Notes: a model not told the origin generated them from the letters alone. Numbered from the stretch's first letter, positions 16,776-25,818 are shown. The stretch: DNA of 40,721 bases from Anaeroplasma sp902783745 (GCA_946617655.1 CAMOKL010000013.1:1-40721), one strand, 5' to 3'. Program-made: numbers and translations.

Positions 16776-16805
16776 ATTATTTATCCTTTCAAGAACTCTT
16801 AACTT

Positions 16806-19800
16806 TTACTTCTTACCAAAAAAGCTCTTCTTTTGCTTTGTTGGCTTCTTAAAATAATTTACTGCATTTTGGAATATATCCTGTTGCTTATTTCCACTAA
16901 TATTCTTAAATAAGTTTTCTTCATATCTTTCACTATGACCCATCTTACCTAAGATTAATCCATCTGGTGAAATAATACCTTCAATTGCGTAATTAGAACC
17001 ATTTGGATTATATGGTGCTTCTGCTGTAATTTGTCCTGTAATAGGATTAGCATAACAGAATGCAACCTGGCCATTCTTTACTAATTCCTTAGCCATTTCG
17101 TTTGATACAACAAACTTACCTTCACCATGAGAAACTGCGATTGAATGTAATTCGCCAGTCTTATATGAAGATAACCAAGGTGACTTATTAGTCATAACCT
17201 TTGTTGTAACCATTTGTGAAACGTGACGGTTAATATCATTTCTGAATAATGTAGGTGAATCCTTTGTAACTTCACCAATCTTACCATAAGGTAATAAGCC
17301 TGATTTAACTAAAGCTTGGAATCCGTTACAAATACCTAATACTAAGCCCTTACGTTCAAGTAAGCGTTCAATAGCTTCCTTAACCTTAACTTGGTTTAAT
17401 ACATTTGCAATGAATTTACCAGAACCATCTGGTTCATCACCACTTGAGAATCCTCCTGATAATACAAAGATATCAGCATTGTCAATATTCTTAGCCATTT
17501 CATCGATTGAATCGAATACATCTTGGCTAGTTAAATTCTTAAATACAGTTGTAACTGTCTTAGCACCTGCTTTTTCAAATGCACGTGTTGTATCATAATC
17601 ACAGTTAGTACCTGGGAATACAGGGAAGTATGCTACTACTTCATCCTTAACATTTAATGCATTATATGTAGCTTTAACCTTTGTTGGCTTAATTGGCATC
17701 ATTTCACATTGGTTATTGCCCTTATCTCTATAAATCTTATTATATTTAGCTGTATTAGCTTGATATAATTCTTCAAGACTAAATTGTTCTCCGTTGAACT
17801 TACCAACCTTAGCCTTAATTGTCTTACCTAATAGAATTGCATTCTTATAATGTAATGGCTTTGTTGATTCAACTAAAATAGAACCGTAATTATATGCATC
17901 AAGCATTTGTTCATCATACTTAATATCAAATCCGATTTCATTACCAAATGACATCTTAGATACAGCTTCAATAACACCACCAAATCCTAATGCATAAGCA
18001 GCAACAATCTTCTTAGCTTCAATTGATGATGAAACGAATTCAAAGTTATCCTTTAATTCATTTACATTTGGAGTATAATCTTTATTTTCTGTATGCTTAA
18101 TTAAATATAAGAAATGATGAGATGACTTGAATTCTGGTGAAATTACATTGTTTGCATCAACAACTGTAATACCGAACGCCATAAGCATTGGAGGTACATG
18201 GATATCATTAAATGTACCAGACATTGAGTCCTTACCACCAATTGATGGAAGACCTAATTCTGTTTGCATCTTTAATGCACCAAGTAATGCAGCAAGTGGC
18301 TTACCCCAAGACTTATCTTCATGCATATGCTCGAAATATTCTTGGTATGAGAAACGCATCTTATCGTATCTAGCACCTGCAGCAACAACCTTACTACATG
18401 CTTCAATTATTGCATATTCAGCTCCATGATATGGGCTCCATGATGCTATAAATGGGTTATAGCCATAAGCCATAATTGATGAAGCATTTGTATAACCACC
18501 CTTAGTAGGTAGTTTTTCTACTGAAACTTGAGTTTCAGTTCTTTGTAATTTACCACCAAATGGCATTAATACTGTAGATGCACCGATTGTTGCATCAAAC
18601 ATTTCAATTAAGCCCTTTTGTGAAACTACGTTGTTATCAGATAATGTATCTAATACCTTATCCTTAATGGATTTATTTTCTTTTACGAATGGATTCTTTT
18701 CTTCAACTGCTTCAATTTCTGCTTTAGCAAAATGATCTGCTCCAGCTGAATCAATGAATTCTCTTGAAATATCAACTATTGTTCTTCCTCTATAGTGCAT
18801 TACTAATCTATTTGTATCAGTAACTGTTGCAACCTTAGTGAATTCAATATTTTCTTCATGGCAATACTTGCAGAATTCTTCTACATCCTTTGCCTCAACA
18901 ACAACAGCCATTCTTTCTTGTGATTCAGAAATTGCAACTTCTGTTGCGTTTAATCCAGAATACTTTGTAGGTACTGCATCAAGATTAATATCAAGACCAG
19001 GAGCAAGTTCACCGATTGCAACTGAAACTCCACCTGCACCGAAGTCATTTGACTTCTTAATTAATCTATCAACTTCAGGTCTTCTGAATAAATGACAAAT
19101 CTTTCTTTCTTCAGGTGCATTACCCTTTTGTACTTCACTTGAGCAAACCTCAATTGATTTTACATTATGTTCCTTAGAAGAACCTGTTGCACCACCGATA
19201 CCATCGCGTCCTGTTCTTCCACCAAACATTAATATTACATCACCAGGAGCTGGTGATTCTCTTCTTACGTTTTCTGCCTTAACAGCACCAACAACTGCGC
19301 CAACCTCTAAACGCTTTGCAACATAATCATCATGATAGATTTCTCTTACATGAGTTGTTGCTAAACCGATTTGGTTACCATATGATGAATAACCTGCTGC
19401 AGCCTTAGTTGAAATAACTCTTTGAGGAAGCTTACCCTTTAATGTATCTTTTACATCCTGGTAAATATTACCAGCACCTGTAACTCTCATTGCTTGGTAA
19501 ACATATGCTCTACCTGATAGTGGGTCACGAATAGCTCCACCAATACATGTAGATGCTCCACCAAATGGTTCAATTTCAGTTGGGTGGTTATGAGTTTCGT
19601 TTTTGAATTGTAATAACCACTTTTCAGGTTTGCCTGAAACATCAATTGTAACATAAATTGAACAAGCATTATTTTCTTCTGATTCTTCTAAATCATCAAG
19701 CTTTCCAATTTTTCTTAAATATCTAGCACCAATTGTTGCTAAATCCATAAGGCAAACTTTCTTGCCTTCTCTTTGTAAATCCTTACGGATATTATTATAA

Positions 19801-20546
19801 AGGTCTAATGATTCTTCTAATTCTGCCTTCATAAATGATTCGTCAATTGTAATATCAGTTAAAATTGTACCGAATGTTGTATGACGGCAATGGTCAGACC
19901 AATAAGTATCAAGAATTCTTAATTCTGTTTCCCAAGGATCTCTTCCTTCCTTCTTAAAGTATTCAACAACGCACTTTAAGTCATCCTTGTTCATTGCAAG
20001 TTCCATCTTCTTGCAATAAGCTTCAAGGTCACTATCTTCCATCTTAGTGAAACCATCTAATACTTGAACAGGCTTAATTGGAGCCTTTTCAATATCAGTA
20101 AGCTTAGTTAAATCCTTTTCTCTTGCTTCAACTTGGTTAATTTCGTATTTCTTAACTCTTTCTAAATCTTCATCAGTTGTATCATCGTCTAAGATAATAA
20201 TTCTTCCTGAACGAATATTTATATCAGCATTTGGATCAATTAGCTTAACGCAGTCTATTGCAGATGATGCTCTTTGGTCGAATTGTCCTGGAAGATATTC
20301 AATCGCAACATATTTCTTACCTTCTAAGTTTAATTCATCAAATACAGTATCTGTAACAATTTCTCCAAATACTTGGTATCTTGATTTTTCAAGAAGGTCA
20401 TCATTAAATCCAAATAAATCATAAACATTAACTAATCTTAGATTCTTTTGGTTTAATCCTAAATTTAAATTTAAATCAGATTGTATTGATTTAGCTTCAA
20501 CCTGGAATTGTGGTAATTTTTCAACAAAAATTCTATAATCACTCAT
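16806..20546 (-). CDS. purL: Phosphoribosylformylglycinamidine synthase, single-chain
   Basis: A 1246-aa single-chain FGAM synthase, with PurS-like N-terminus, tandem synthetase halves and a C-terminal glutaminase fused in one protein. The form is common in Clostridia-like Firmicutes rather than the three-subunit PurSQL of Bacillus. SDHCRHTTFGT and NETHNHPTEIEPFGGASTC mark the first half; SIGGKDSMSGT the second. The glutaminase has FPGTNCDYD and its nucleophile Cys in LGICNGFQ, with a SHGEGKF stretch and a C-terminal MGHSERYEEN. The last 14 or so residues are an unusual Lys-rich tail (KPTKQKKSFFGKK). Its ATG overlaps the purK stop by one base. Confidence 0.97.
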   Translation of the reverse strand: MSDYRIFVEKLPQFQVEAKSIQSDLNLNLGLNQKNLRLVNVYDLFGFNDDLLEKSRYQVFGEIVTDTVFDELNLEGKKYVAIEYLPGQFDQRASSAIDCVKLIDPNADINIRSGRIIILDDDTTDEDLERVKKYEINQVEAREKDLTKLTDIEKAPIKPVQVLDGFTKMEDSDLEAYCKKMELAMNKDDLKCVVEYFKKEGRDPWETELRILDTYWSDHCRHTTFGTILTDITIDESFMKAELEESLDLYNNIRKDLQREGKKVCLMDLATIGARYLRKIGKLDDLEESEENNACSIYVTIDVSGKPEKWLLQFKNETHNHPTEIEPFGGASTCIGGAIRDPLSGRAYVYQAMRVTGAGNIYQDVKDTLKGKLPQRVISTKAAAGYSSYGNQIGLATTHVREIYHDDYVAKRLEVGAVVGAVKAENVRRESPAPGDVILMFGGRTGRDGIGGATGSSKEHNVKSIEVCSSEVQKGNAPEERKICHLFRRPEVDRLIKKSNDFGAGGVSVAIGELAPGLDINLDAVPTKYSGLNATEVAISESQERMAVVVEAKDVEEFCKYCHEENIEFTKVATVTDTNRLVMHYRGRTIVDISREFIDSAGADHFAKAEIEAVEEKNPFVKENKSIKDKVLDTLSDNNVVSQKGLIEMFDATIGASTVLMPFGGKLQRTETQVSVEKLPTKGGYTNASSIMAYGYNPFIASWSPYHGAEYAIIEACSKVVAAGARYDKMRFSYQEYFEHMHEDKSWGKPLAALLGALKMQTELGLPSIGGKDSMSGTFNDIHVPPMLMAFGITVVDANNVISPEFKSSHHFLYLIKHTENKDYTPNVNELKDNFEFVSSSIEAKKIVAAYALGFGGVIEAVSKMSFGNEIGFDIKYDEQMLDAYNYGSILVESTKPLHYKNAILLGKTIKAKVGKFNGEQFSLEELYQANTAKYNKIYRDKGNNQCEMMPIKPTKVKATYNALNVKDEVVAYFPVFPGTNCDYDTTRAFEKAGAKTVTTVFKNLTSQDVFDSIDEMAKNIDNADIFVLSGGFSSGDEPDGSGKFIANVLNQVKVKEAIERLLERKGLVLGICNGFQALVKSGLLPYGKIGEVTKDSPTLFRNDINRHVSQMVTTKVMTNKSPWLSSYKTGELHSIAVSHGEGKFVVSNEMAKELVKNGQVAFCYANPITGQITAEAPYNPNGSNYAIEGIISPDGLILGKMGHSERYEENLFKNISGNKQQDIFQNAVNYFKKPTKQKKSFFGKK

Positions 20547-21631
20547 TATTCTTCCCTCGCAAATAAATTCTCGTATTTTTCTTTATACAATGCTTCTGTT
20601 GTGTTTGTAAATGTCACATGAGCCATCTTTCTTTTTTCACGAACATCAGCCTTGTTATAATCATGAATATGAACATCTTTATCCTCTTTAAGTTTTTTCA
20701 TATTCTCATAATCAAATCCTAAAATGTTTTTCATAACAGTAGGAGATATAAGCTTTGGTTCTTCAAGCTTCTTTCCAAGTAAGAACCTTGCAAGCTCTCT
20801 ATACTGATTTGTTGTGCATCCTTCAATAGTGTAATGTCCACTATTGTGAGGACGTGGTGCCATTTCGTTAAAATAAAAATCATTTCCTTTAACAAAAATC
20901 TCAACACATAATATTCCTAAGTAGCCACATTTTTCCATAAACTTTTTGGCTTCTTCTTGAATCTTTAAAAACATAGGTGTTTGTTTTTCTACAAAGCATA
21001 AATCTAAGATTCCATGCTTATGCTTATTGATTCCCATTGGGAAAGATATTATTTGATCCTTACTTCTAACCATGATAACTGATGTTTCATAGTCAAACTT
21101 AATGAATTCTTCTAATATTCCTTCTCCACTTAAATATTCTAAAACCTCTACAATATCATCTTCACTTTTTAAAAGTACTTGACCATGTCCATCATAGCCC
21201 ATTGTAGTTGTTTTATAAACGCAAGGATAACCGATTTCTTTAATTCCATTCTTTAGGTCTTTTAAAGAATTGATTGCCTTGAACTTAGGAGTCTTTAACC
21301 CATTATTGTTCGCGTTAGTCTTTTCTCTTATTCTATTTTGTGAATCAAACAAAGGTTGGATTCCTTGTGGAATATTATAAGTATCAAGTAAATACTTTAA
21401 TGCCTCAGAAGGAACATTCTCAAATTCATATGTTAGGATATCAGTCATATTGCCAAGCTTTTTTAAGCCTTCAAGATCGCTATATTCTGATACAACTATG
21501 TCATCACAAACAAATGATGCAGGACATTTTGGATTTGGATCAAGGCATATAGCCTTTCCACCTTCTTTATGAATTTCTTCTGCAAGCATCATACCAAGCT
21601 GACCGCCGCCAATAATACCTACGGTTTTCAT
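20546..21631 (-). CDS. purK: N5-carboxyaminoimidazole ribonucleotide synthase
   Basis: A 361-aa ATP-grasp enzyme that carboxylates AIR with bicarbonate and ATP to give N5-CAIR. The GGGQLGMMLAEE loop opens the protein; EEFIKFDYETSVIMVR and EMAPRPHNSGHYTIEGC carry ATP/metal and substrate residues. The start is ATG at 21631 with AGAGGTG before it; longer in-frame starts would run into the leader terminator. It is the first structural gene after the regulatory leader and overlaps purL by one base. Confidence 0.95.
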   Translation of the reverse strand: MKTVGIIGGGQLGMMLAEEIHKEGGKAICLDPNPKCPASFVCDDIVVSEYSDLEGLKKLGNMTDILTYEFENVPSEALKYLLDTYNIPQGIQPLFDSQNRIREKTNANNNGLKTPKFKAINSLKDLKNGIKEIGYPCVYKTTTMGYDGHGQVLLKSEDDIVEVLEYLSGEGILEEFIKFDYETSVIMVRSKDQIISFPMGINKHKHGILDLCFVEKQTPMFLKIQEEAKKFMEKCGYLGILCVEIFVKGNDFYFNEMAPRPHNSGHYTIEGCTTNQYRELARFLLGKKLEEPKLISPTVMKNILGFDYENMKKLKEDKDVHIHDYNKADVREKRKMAHVTFTNTTEALYKEKYENLFAREE

Positions 21632-21655
21632 TATAACACCTCTAAAAATAAAAAA

Positions 21656-21676
21656 TGCACGCAAAAATGCGTTGCA
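21656..21676 (-). terminator. Intrinsic terminator inside the purK leader (attenuator)
   Basis: GCACGCA (21657-21663) pairs with TGCGTTGC (21668-21675) with one bulge and a 4-nt loop; on the minus strand ATTTTTTATTTTT follows. It lies between the leader ORF stop and the purK ribosome site, so it would end transcription before purK unless prevented. Confidence 0.75.
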
Positions 21677-21679
21677 AAA

Positions 21680-21757
21680 CTACACTAAAAAATAAGCCAT
21701 ACATAAATGACCTATATAAAAATTATTAACCTGTCTCTTTGCAATATTCATAATCAT
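21680..21757 (-). CDS. 25-codon leader ORF upstream of purK
   Basis: A short ORF, ATG at 21757 to TAG at 21680, with CGGAG nine bases upstream as a possible ribosome site. The predicted peptide begins MIMNIAKRQ and ends MAYFLV. It shows no run of a single amino acid that would suggest a classical amino-acid attenuator. Its stop codon is four bases before the attenuator stem, so a ribosome finishing it would cover the stem's upstream arm. Whether it is translated is inference. Confidence 0.4.
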   Translation of the reverse strand: MIMNIAKRQVNNFYIGHLCMAYFLV

Positions 21758-21764
21758 AATAAAA

Positions 21765-21819
21765 CTCCGATCCAAGTAAGACTTTAAATAACTTAAAGCC
21801 CGAACTTACTTTAGTAAGT
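21765..21819 (-). promoter_or_regulatory. purK leader RNA with alternative stems
   Basis: The leader transcript can form ACTTACT / AGTAAGT (21804-21819), or instead AAGTAAG / CTTACTT enclosing CTTTAA / TTAAAG. The two share the AGTAAG arm and exclude one another. A riboswitch-like or protein-controlled switch is possible, but no known purine, ZTP or other aptamer core was recognised. Confidence 0.4.
21804..21819. promoter_or_regulatory. Palindrome 2 of the purK control region
   Basis: ACTTACT-TT-AGTAAGT. It shares the TTACTTTAGTAA core with palindrome 1, 47 bp away, and lies about 10-25 bases after the expected transcription start. Confidence 0.5.
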
Positions 21820-21836
21820 ATATTTGTACAATGACT

Positions 21837-21865
21837 ATTTTAACACAAGTATTTACTTTAGTAAA
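21837..21865 (-). promoter_or_regulatory. Promoter of the purK-guaA operon
   Basis: TTTACT (21860-21865), 17 bp, TAAAAT (21837-21842) on the minus strand. The -35 is inside palindrome 1. It follows the purE terminator, so purK onward forms its own transcription unit. Confidence 0.6.
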
Positions 21866-21867
21866 TA
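21850..21867. promoter_or_regulatory. Palindrome 1 of the purK control region
   Basis: TATTTACT-TT-AGTAAATA, 8-bp arms, overlapping the -35 hexamer of the purK promoter. A dimeric repressor bound here would block RNA polymerase. Confidence 0.55.
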
Positions 21868-21880
21868 AAAAAGGCATTAG

Positions 21881-21910
21881 AAAAGGGATGAAATAATCGT
21901 TTTCATCCCT
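21881..21910 (-). terminator. Terminator after purE
   Basis: AGGGATGAAA (21884-21893) with TTTCATCCCT (21901-21910), a perfect 10-bp stem and 7-nt loop, followed by TTTTCT on the minus strand. Confidence 0.8.
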
Positions 21911-21917
21911 ACTATTT

Positions 21918-22394
21918 TTATAATTCAATATTTAAAACTTTATTAGTTTGATTATTTCTAAAGTTTTCAAGCTTTAAGGCTAATTCATCATCTGATGTTG
22001 CAAGAATAGATACTGCAGATAAACCTGCGTTCTTTGCGCCATTTATAGCAACTGTTAATACAGGTACTCCACCAGGCATTTGTACTATTGAAAGTAGTGA
22101 ATCTAGGCCATTTAAAGCTCTTGATTTAACAGGTACTCCAATTACAGGTAATGTTGTCATTGCTGCAACCATACCAGGTAAGTGAGCTGCTCCACCAGCA
22201 CCTGCAATAATAACCTTTAAACCACGCTCTTTTGCGCTATGAGCGTATTCAAACATTAAATCAGGTGTTCTATGTGCAGATACTACCTTCTTTTCGTATG
22301 CTACACCAAATTCATCTAGTACCTTGCAAGCTTCTTGCATTACTTCATAATCAGAATCTGACCCCATTATAATTCCAACAATAGGTTTTGCCAT
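21918..22394 (-). CDS. purE: N5-CAIR mutase (PurE class I)
   Basis: A 158-aa enzyme that moves the carboxyl group of N5-CAIR to carbon 4, giving CAIR. GSDSDYEVM, SAHRTPD and AGGAAHLPGM are the class I motifs, and the presence of purK supports the N5-CAIR route. The ATG at 22394 lies one base past the stop of the PEPCK-like gene (TAAGATG), so translation is coupled. Unusually it is separated from purK by a terminator and promoter, and belongs to the fhs operon. Confidence 0.96.
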   Translation of the reverse strand: MAKPIVGIIMGSDSDYEVMQEACKVLDEFGVAYEKKVVSAHRTPDLMFEYAHSAKERGLKVIIAGAGGAAHLPGMVAAMTTLPVIGVPVKSRALNGLDSLLSIVQMPGGVPVLTVAINGAKNAGLSAVSILATSDDELALKLENFRNNQTNKVLNIEL

Positions 22395-22395
22395 C

Positions 22396-24129
22396 TTACT
22401 TATGCTCCAAAATCTTGAATAATTGTGCAGCTGCCTTAGCTGGACCTTCATGTTCCATTCCAGGTACTGCTAATCTTGTATGTAATACACCAATCTTAAC
22501 GCCTTCGTTATATAATTGTGAGAAATAAGAATCGATAAGTGGTCTTGTCATTTCTTCTCTTTGAACTGGTCCGAATGGATTAGCAAAGAATGTTTCAGAT
22601 AAACCAATTTCTTGAGTTGTACCCTTAGCAAATCTTGCACCACGGATGAAATCACGTTCTGCATCCTTAACATTGTCAAAGAATTCTACTTCATTTCCTT
22701 CAGCTACATTTGCTTCATAGTTGTTAGCATATAATACCATATCTGGCTTATAACCTAACATAATTTGTGGATATGTAGCAACAGGGATAACTAAACGAGA
22801 GTTAACCTTATCAGGGTTCATGAAAATAGCACGGTCCATTTCCTTATATGCATAACCAGAAGTCATATCATCTAAACGAACGAATGCACCAATTTCTGTA
22901 CCGAATGCAAGGATTTCACCATTAGGCATTCTCTTGAATGTACCCATATCATCGAATACTGTTAATTGAGCTGAAATATCATCACCAGCCATTTCTGATA
23001 ATGCCTCTAAAGATTCACTCTTACCAGCACCAGAGTCACCGATGATAACGATATTCTTAGTTTCACCACTTCTCATAGTGATGTGAACGCATGCACCATG
23101 TAAAGGTAAATTACCTTGTTCAATCATAGAAACGTTATATAAAGTTAATAACATCTTCTTCATGTATCCAAAATAATCAATAGAATCATTATGTGGTGCA
23201 ACACCTACATAAATTCCTTCTTCTTTATCATGATAGAATACTGAATCACCTTCGATATCACAACCGAAGATATAAATGCAATCTGGCTTCTTACCCTTAA
23301 CTTCAGAAAGTGGTACGAATTCAAATAAGTTACAAATAGTAATACCATGAGCTAAATAATCTCTATGGAAATAAACATAAGTTAATGCTGAACCAACCAT
23401 TGCAGCATAGCAATAATATTCAGATGCCTTAAACTTATCCTTAATTGCATCACAAGGGTTCTTAAATACTTCTTGATAAGTACCAGTTCTCTTGTTCTTT
23501 GCAGAATATGAAATAAATGGTGGTCTAATAACAATTTGTTCAATTGCTTCAGACTTAGCTAAGAATGAATAATAAGAATTTTCACCCATCCAAGCATTTC
23601 TAGATAATAATAATGCAGCATTTACACCAGCAGGTAACTGACGATAAATTGGGAACTTAGCACCATAAAGCTTTTCACAAATAGTACGGTAAGTCTTTAA
23701 GATAACATTATTGAAATCAGTTTGTGCTTCAATAAATGCACCTGATTCAACTGAGTTCATCTTAGCCTTAGTTGAAATAACTGCATATCTTTCAATTCTT
23801 CTCCAGTTATTATAGAATTCTTGAACTAAATCATATAAAACATCTTGCTTTTCTAAAGCTTGGCAGAAGAATGGATCTTGTTCCTTTACTTCTTCAACTG
23901 AGAAAACTAATAAATGCTTTAATAAATCAATTGTTGCTTTCTTAACCTTCTTCTTAGGGAAAATATTTAAAACTCCTAAGAAAGCTTGGTTTTCAGTCTT
24001 ATATAGGTGATCAATAAATCTACCCCATACATCAGCAAAGCAAGCTGAATTAATAACTTCTATTTCTGTCTTACAGAACTTTTCTGAAAAGTTCATTACT
24101 AATTGTTTTTCATTTAATACGTATTCCAT
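22396..24129 (-). CDS. Divergent PEP carboxykinase-like P-loop protein
   Basis: A 577-aa protein of the PEPCK/HPr-kinase P-loop superfamily. The C-terminal half follows ATP-PEPCK step by step: YFGYMKKML (Lys324/Lys325), LPLHGACVHI with His344, a P-loop GDSGAGKSE at 364-372, an Asp pair at 393-394, SRLVIP with Arg445, and GTTQEIGLSE...NPFGP near 503. An RPPF motif at 202 may match the substrate Arg of PEPCK. The P-loop itself reads more like HPr kinase (GDSGxGKSE) than PEPCK (GLSGTGKTT). The first 150 residues are not recognised. It lies 24 bases after fhs and is coupled to purE. A bona fide PEPCK or a kinase of another substrate are both possible. ATG at 24129 follows AGGAGA. Confidence 0.65.
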   Translation of the reverse strand: MEYVLNEKQLVMNFSEKFCKTEIEVINSACFADVWGRFIDHLYKTENQAFLGVLNIFPKKKVKKATIDLLKHLLVFSVEEVKEQDPFFCQALEKQDVLYDLVQEFYNNWRRIERYAVISTKAKMNSVESGAFIEAQTDFNNVILKTYRTICEKLYGAKFPIYRQLPAGVNAALLLSRNAWMGENSYYSFLAKSEAIEQIVIRPPFISYSAKNKRTGTYQEVFKNPCDAIKDKFKASEYYCYAAMVGSALTYVYFHRDYLAHGITICNLFEFVPLSEVKGKKPDCIYIFGCDIEGDSVFYHDKEEGIYVGVAPHNDSIDYFGYMKKMLLTLYNVSMIEQGNLPLHGACVHITMRSGETKNIVIIGDSGAGKSESLEALSEMAGDDISAQLTVFDDMGTFKRMPNGEILAFGTEIGAFVRLDDMTSGYAYKEMDRAIFMNPDKVNSRLVIPVATYPQIMLGYKPDMVLYANNYEANVAEGNEVEFFDNVKDAERDFIRGARFAKGTTQEIGLSETFFANPFGPVQREEMTRPLIDSYFSQLYNEGVKIGVLHTRLAVPGMEHEGPAKAAAQLFKILEHK

Positions 24130-24153
24130 TTCTCTTCTCCTAATCAATATATT

Positions 24154-25818
24154 TTAAAATAAACCTTTTGTTTTGCCATCAACAACATCCATGTTATTTG
24201 CAGCAGGAACCTTAGGTAAACCAGGCATTGTCATAATATCACCAGTTAATGCAACTAAGAATCCAGCACCAATTGATGGTTTTAATTCACGAATTGTAAT
24301 TGTGAATCCTTCAGGACGTCCTAATAATGTTGGATCATCTGATAATGAATATTGTGTTTTTGCCATACAAATAGGAAGCTTATCCCATCCGTTTTCAACA
24401 AATGTCTTAATTTGTGTTTTTGCCTTAGATAAGAACTCTACATTTTTAGCACCATAAATTTCTTTACAAATTGTTGTAATCTTATCTTCAATTGAGCAAT
24501 TAAGGTCATATAATGGAGCAAACTTTTCTGCACCATCTTCATTCTTAATCTTCTTAATAACCTTATTAGCTAAATCACAAGCACCTTCGCCACCCTTAGT
24601 GAATACTTCTGATAATGAAATTTCATGGCCATTTGCTCTAGCCCAGTCTAATAAAGCATCAATTTCAGCTTCAGTATCTGTTGCAAAACGATTTATTGCA
24701 ACAACATAAGGAAGATTATACTTCTTAATATTTTCAATATGCTTAGCTAAATTTGAAATACCGCTAATTAATGCAGGTACATTTTCTATAGCTAAATCAG
24801 TTTTCTTAACTCCGCCATTCATCTTTAATGCACGAATTGTTGCAACAATTACAACACAACTTGGCTTAATTGAAGCTTGACGGCACTTAATATCAAAGAA
24901 CTTTTCTGCACCTAAGTCAGCACCAAATCCAGCTTCAGTAACAACATAATCAGCTAGTTTCATAGCTGTTTTTGTAGCTAAAACTGAGTTGCAACCATGT
25001 GCAATATTTGCGAATGGTCCACCATGAATGAATGCTGGTGTATGTTCTAATGTTTGAACTAAGTTAGGTTTTAAAGCATCTTTCATAATTAATGCTACTG
25101 CACCAGTTGCATTAATATCCTTAACAGTAACAGGCTTCTTTTCATAGTTATATGCAATAACCATTCTAGAAACTCTTTCCTTAAAATCATCCATAGATGT
25201 TGCAAGGCACATTGCAGCCATAATTTCAGATGCAACTGTAATATCGAAATGGTCTTCACGAGGAACACCATTTGTTGGACCGCCAAGACCAACAATAACA
25301 TTACGTAATGCTCTATCATTCATATCTAAGCATCTATGCCAAATAATTCTTCTTGGATCAATTCCTAATTGATTGCCTTGTTGAATGTGATTATCTAACA
25401 TTGCAGCAATCGCATTGTTTGCAGTTGTAATTGCGTGTAAGTCACCTGTAAAATGAAGATTAATGTCTTCCATTGGGATAACTTGTGCATATCCACCACC
25501 TGCAGCACCACCTTTAACACCCATAACTGGTCCAAATGATGGTTCTCTTAAAGCAACCATAGTCTTATAATTTAATCTATTTAAACCGTCTGCAAGACCA
25601 ATAGTCGTCGTTGACTTACCTTCTCCTGCTGGAGTTGGGTTGATTGCTGTTACAAGAATTACTTTACCTTCTTTTTTATTTTTTACTTTAGTAGGATCGA
25701 TTTTAGCCTTATATTTACCATATAATTCTAAATCATCTTCATCTAATCCAATTGAAGATGCAATTTCTTTTATAGGCTTAATTTCAGCCTGTTGAGCAAT
25801 TTCTAAATCAGATAACAT
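24154..25818 (-). CDS. fhs: Formate-tetrahydrofolate ligase
   Basis: A 554-aa enzyme making 10-formyl-THF from formate, THF and ATP. The P-loop TPAGEGKSTTTIGL is near residue 55-68, followed by LREPSFGPVMGVKGGAAGGG and NLHFTGDLHAI, and by TEAGFGADLGAEKF. The ATG at 25818 follows AAGGAA; 13 codons more could be read upstream but they cover that site, and 554 aa is the normal length. It heads an operon with the PEPCK-like gene and purE, giving formyl groups to PurN and PurH from formate. Confidence 0.96.
   Translation of the reverse strand: MLSDLEIAQQAEIKPIKEIASSIGLDEDDLELYGKYKAKIDPTKVKNKKEGKVILVTAINPTPAGEGKSTTTIGLADGLNRLNYKTMVALREPSFGPVMGVKGGAAGGGYAQVIPMEDINLHFTGDLHAITTANNAIAAMLDNHIQQGNQLGIDPRRIIWHRCLDMNDRALRNVIVGLGGPTNGVPREDHFDITVASEIMAAMCLATSMDDFKERVSRMVIAYNYEKKPVTVKDINATGAVALIMKDALKPNLVQTLEHTPAFIHGGPFANIAHGCNSVLATKTAMKLADYVVTEAGFGADLGAEKFFDIKCRQASIKPSCVVIVATIRALKMNGGVKKTDLAIENVPALISGISNLAKHIENIKKYNLPYVVAINRFATDTEAEIDALLDWARANGHEISLSEVFTKGGEGACDLANKVIKKIKNEDGAEKFAPLYDLNCSIEDKITTICKEIYGAKNVEFLSKAKTQIKTFVENGWDKLPICMAKTQYSLSDDPTLLGRPEGFTITIRELKPSIGAGFLVALTGDIMTMPGLPKVPAANNMDVVDGKTKGLF

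Noticed and set aside
17410..19095. Plus-strand ORFs within purL
   Set aside because: They mirror the purL frame, have no ribosome sites and show compositional features of antisense shadows.
21765..21810. PurR box or purine riboswitch at purK
   Set aside because: A CCCGAAC and a CCGATCC occur, but not in the spacing or inverted layout of a PurBox. No purine-aptamer core was found.
22396..24129. Canonical HPr kinase/phosphorylase
   Set aside because: The P-loop matches, but the remaining C-terminal motifs follow ATP-PEPCK and the length is nearly twice that of HprK.
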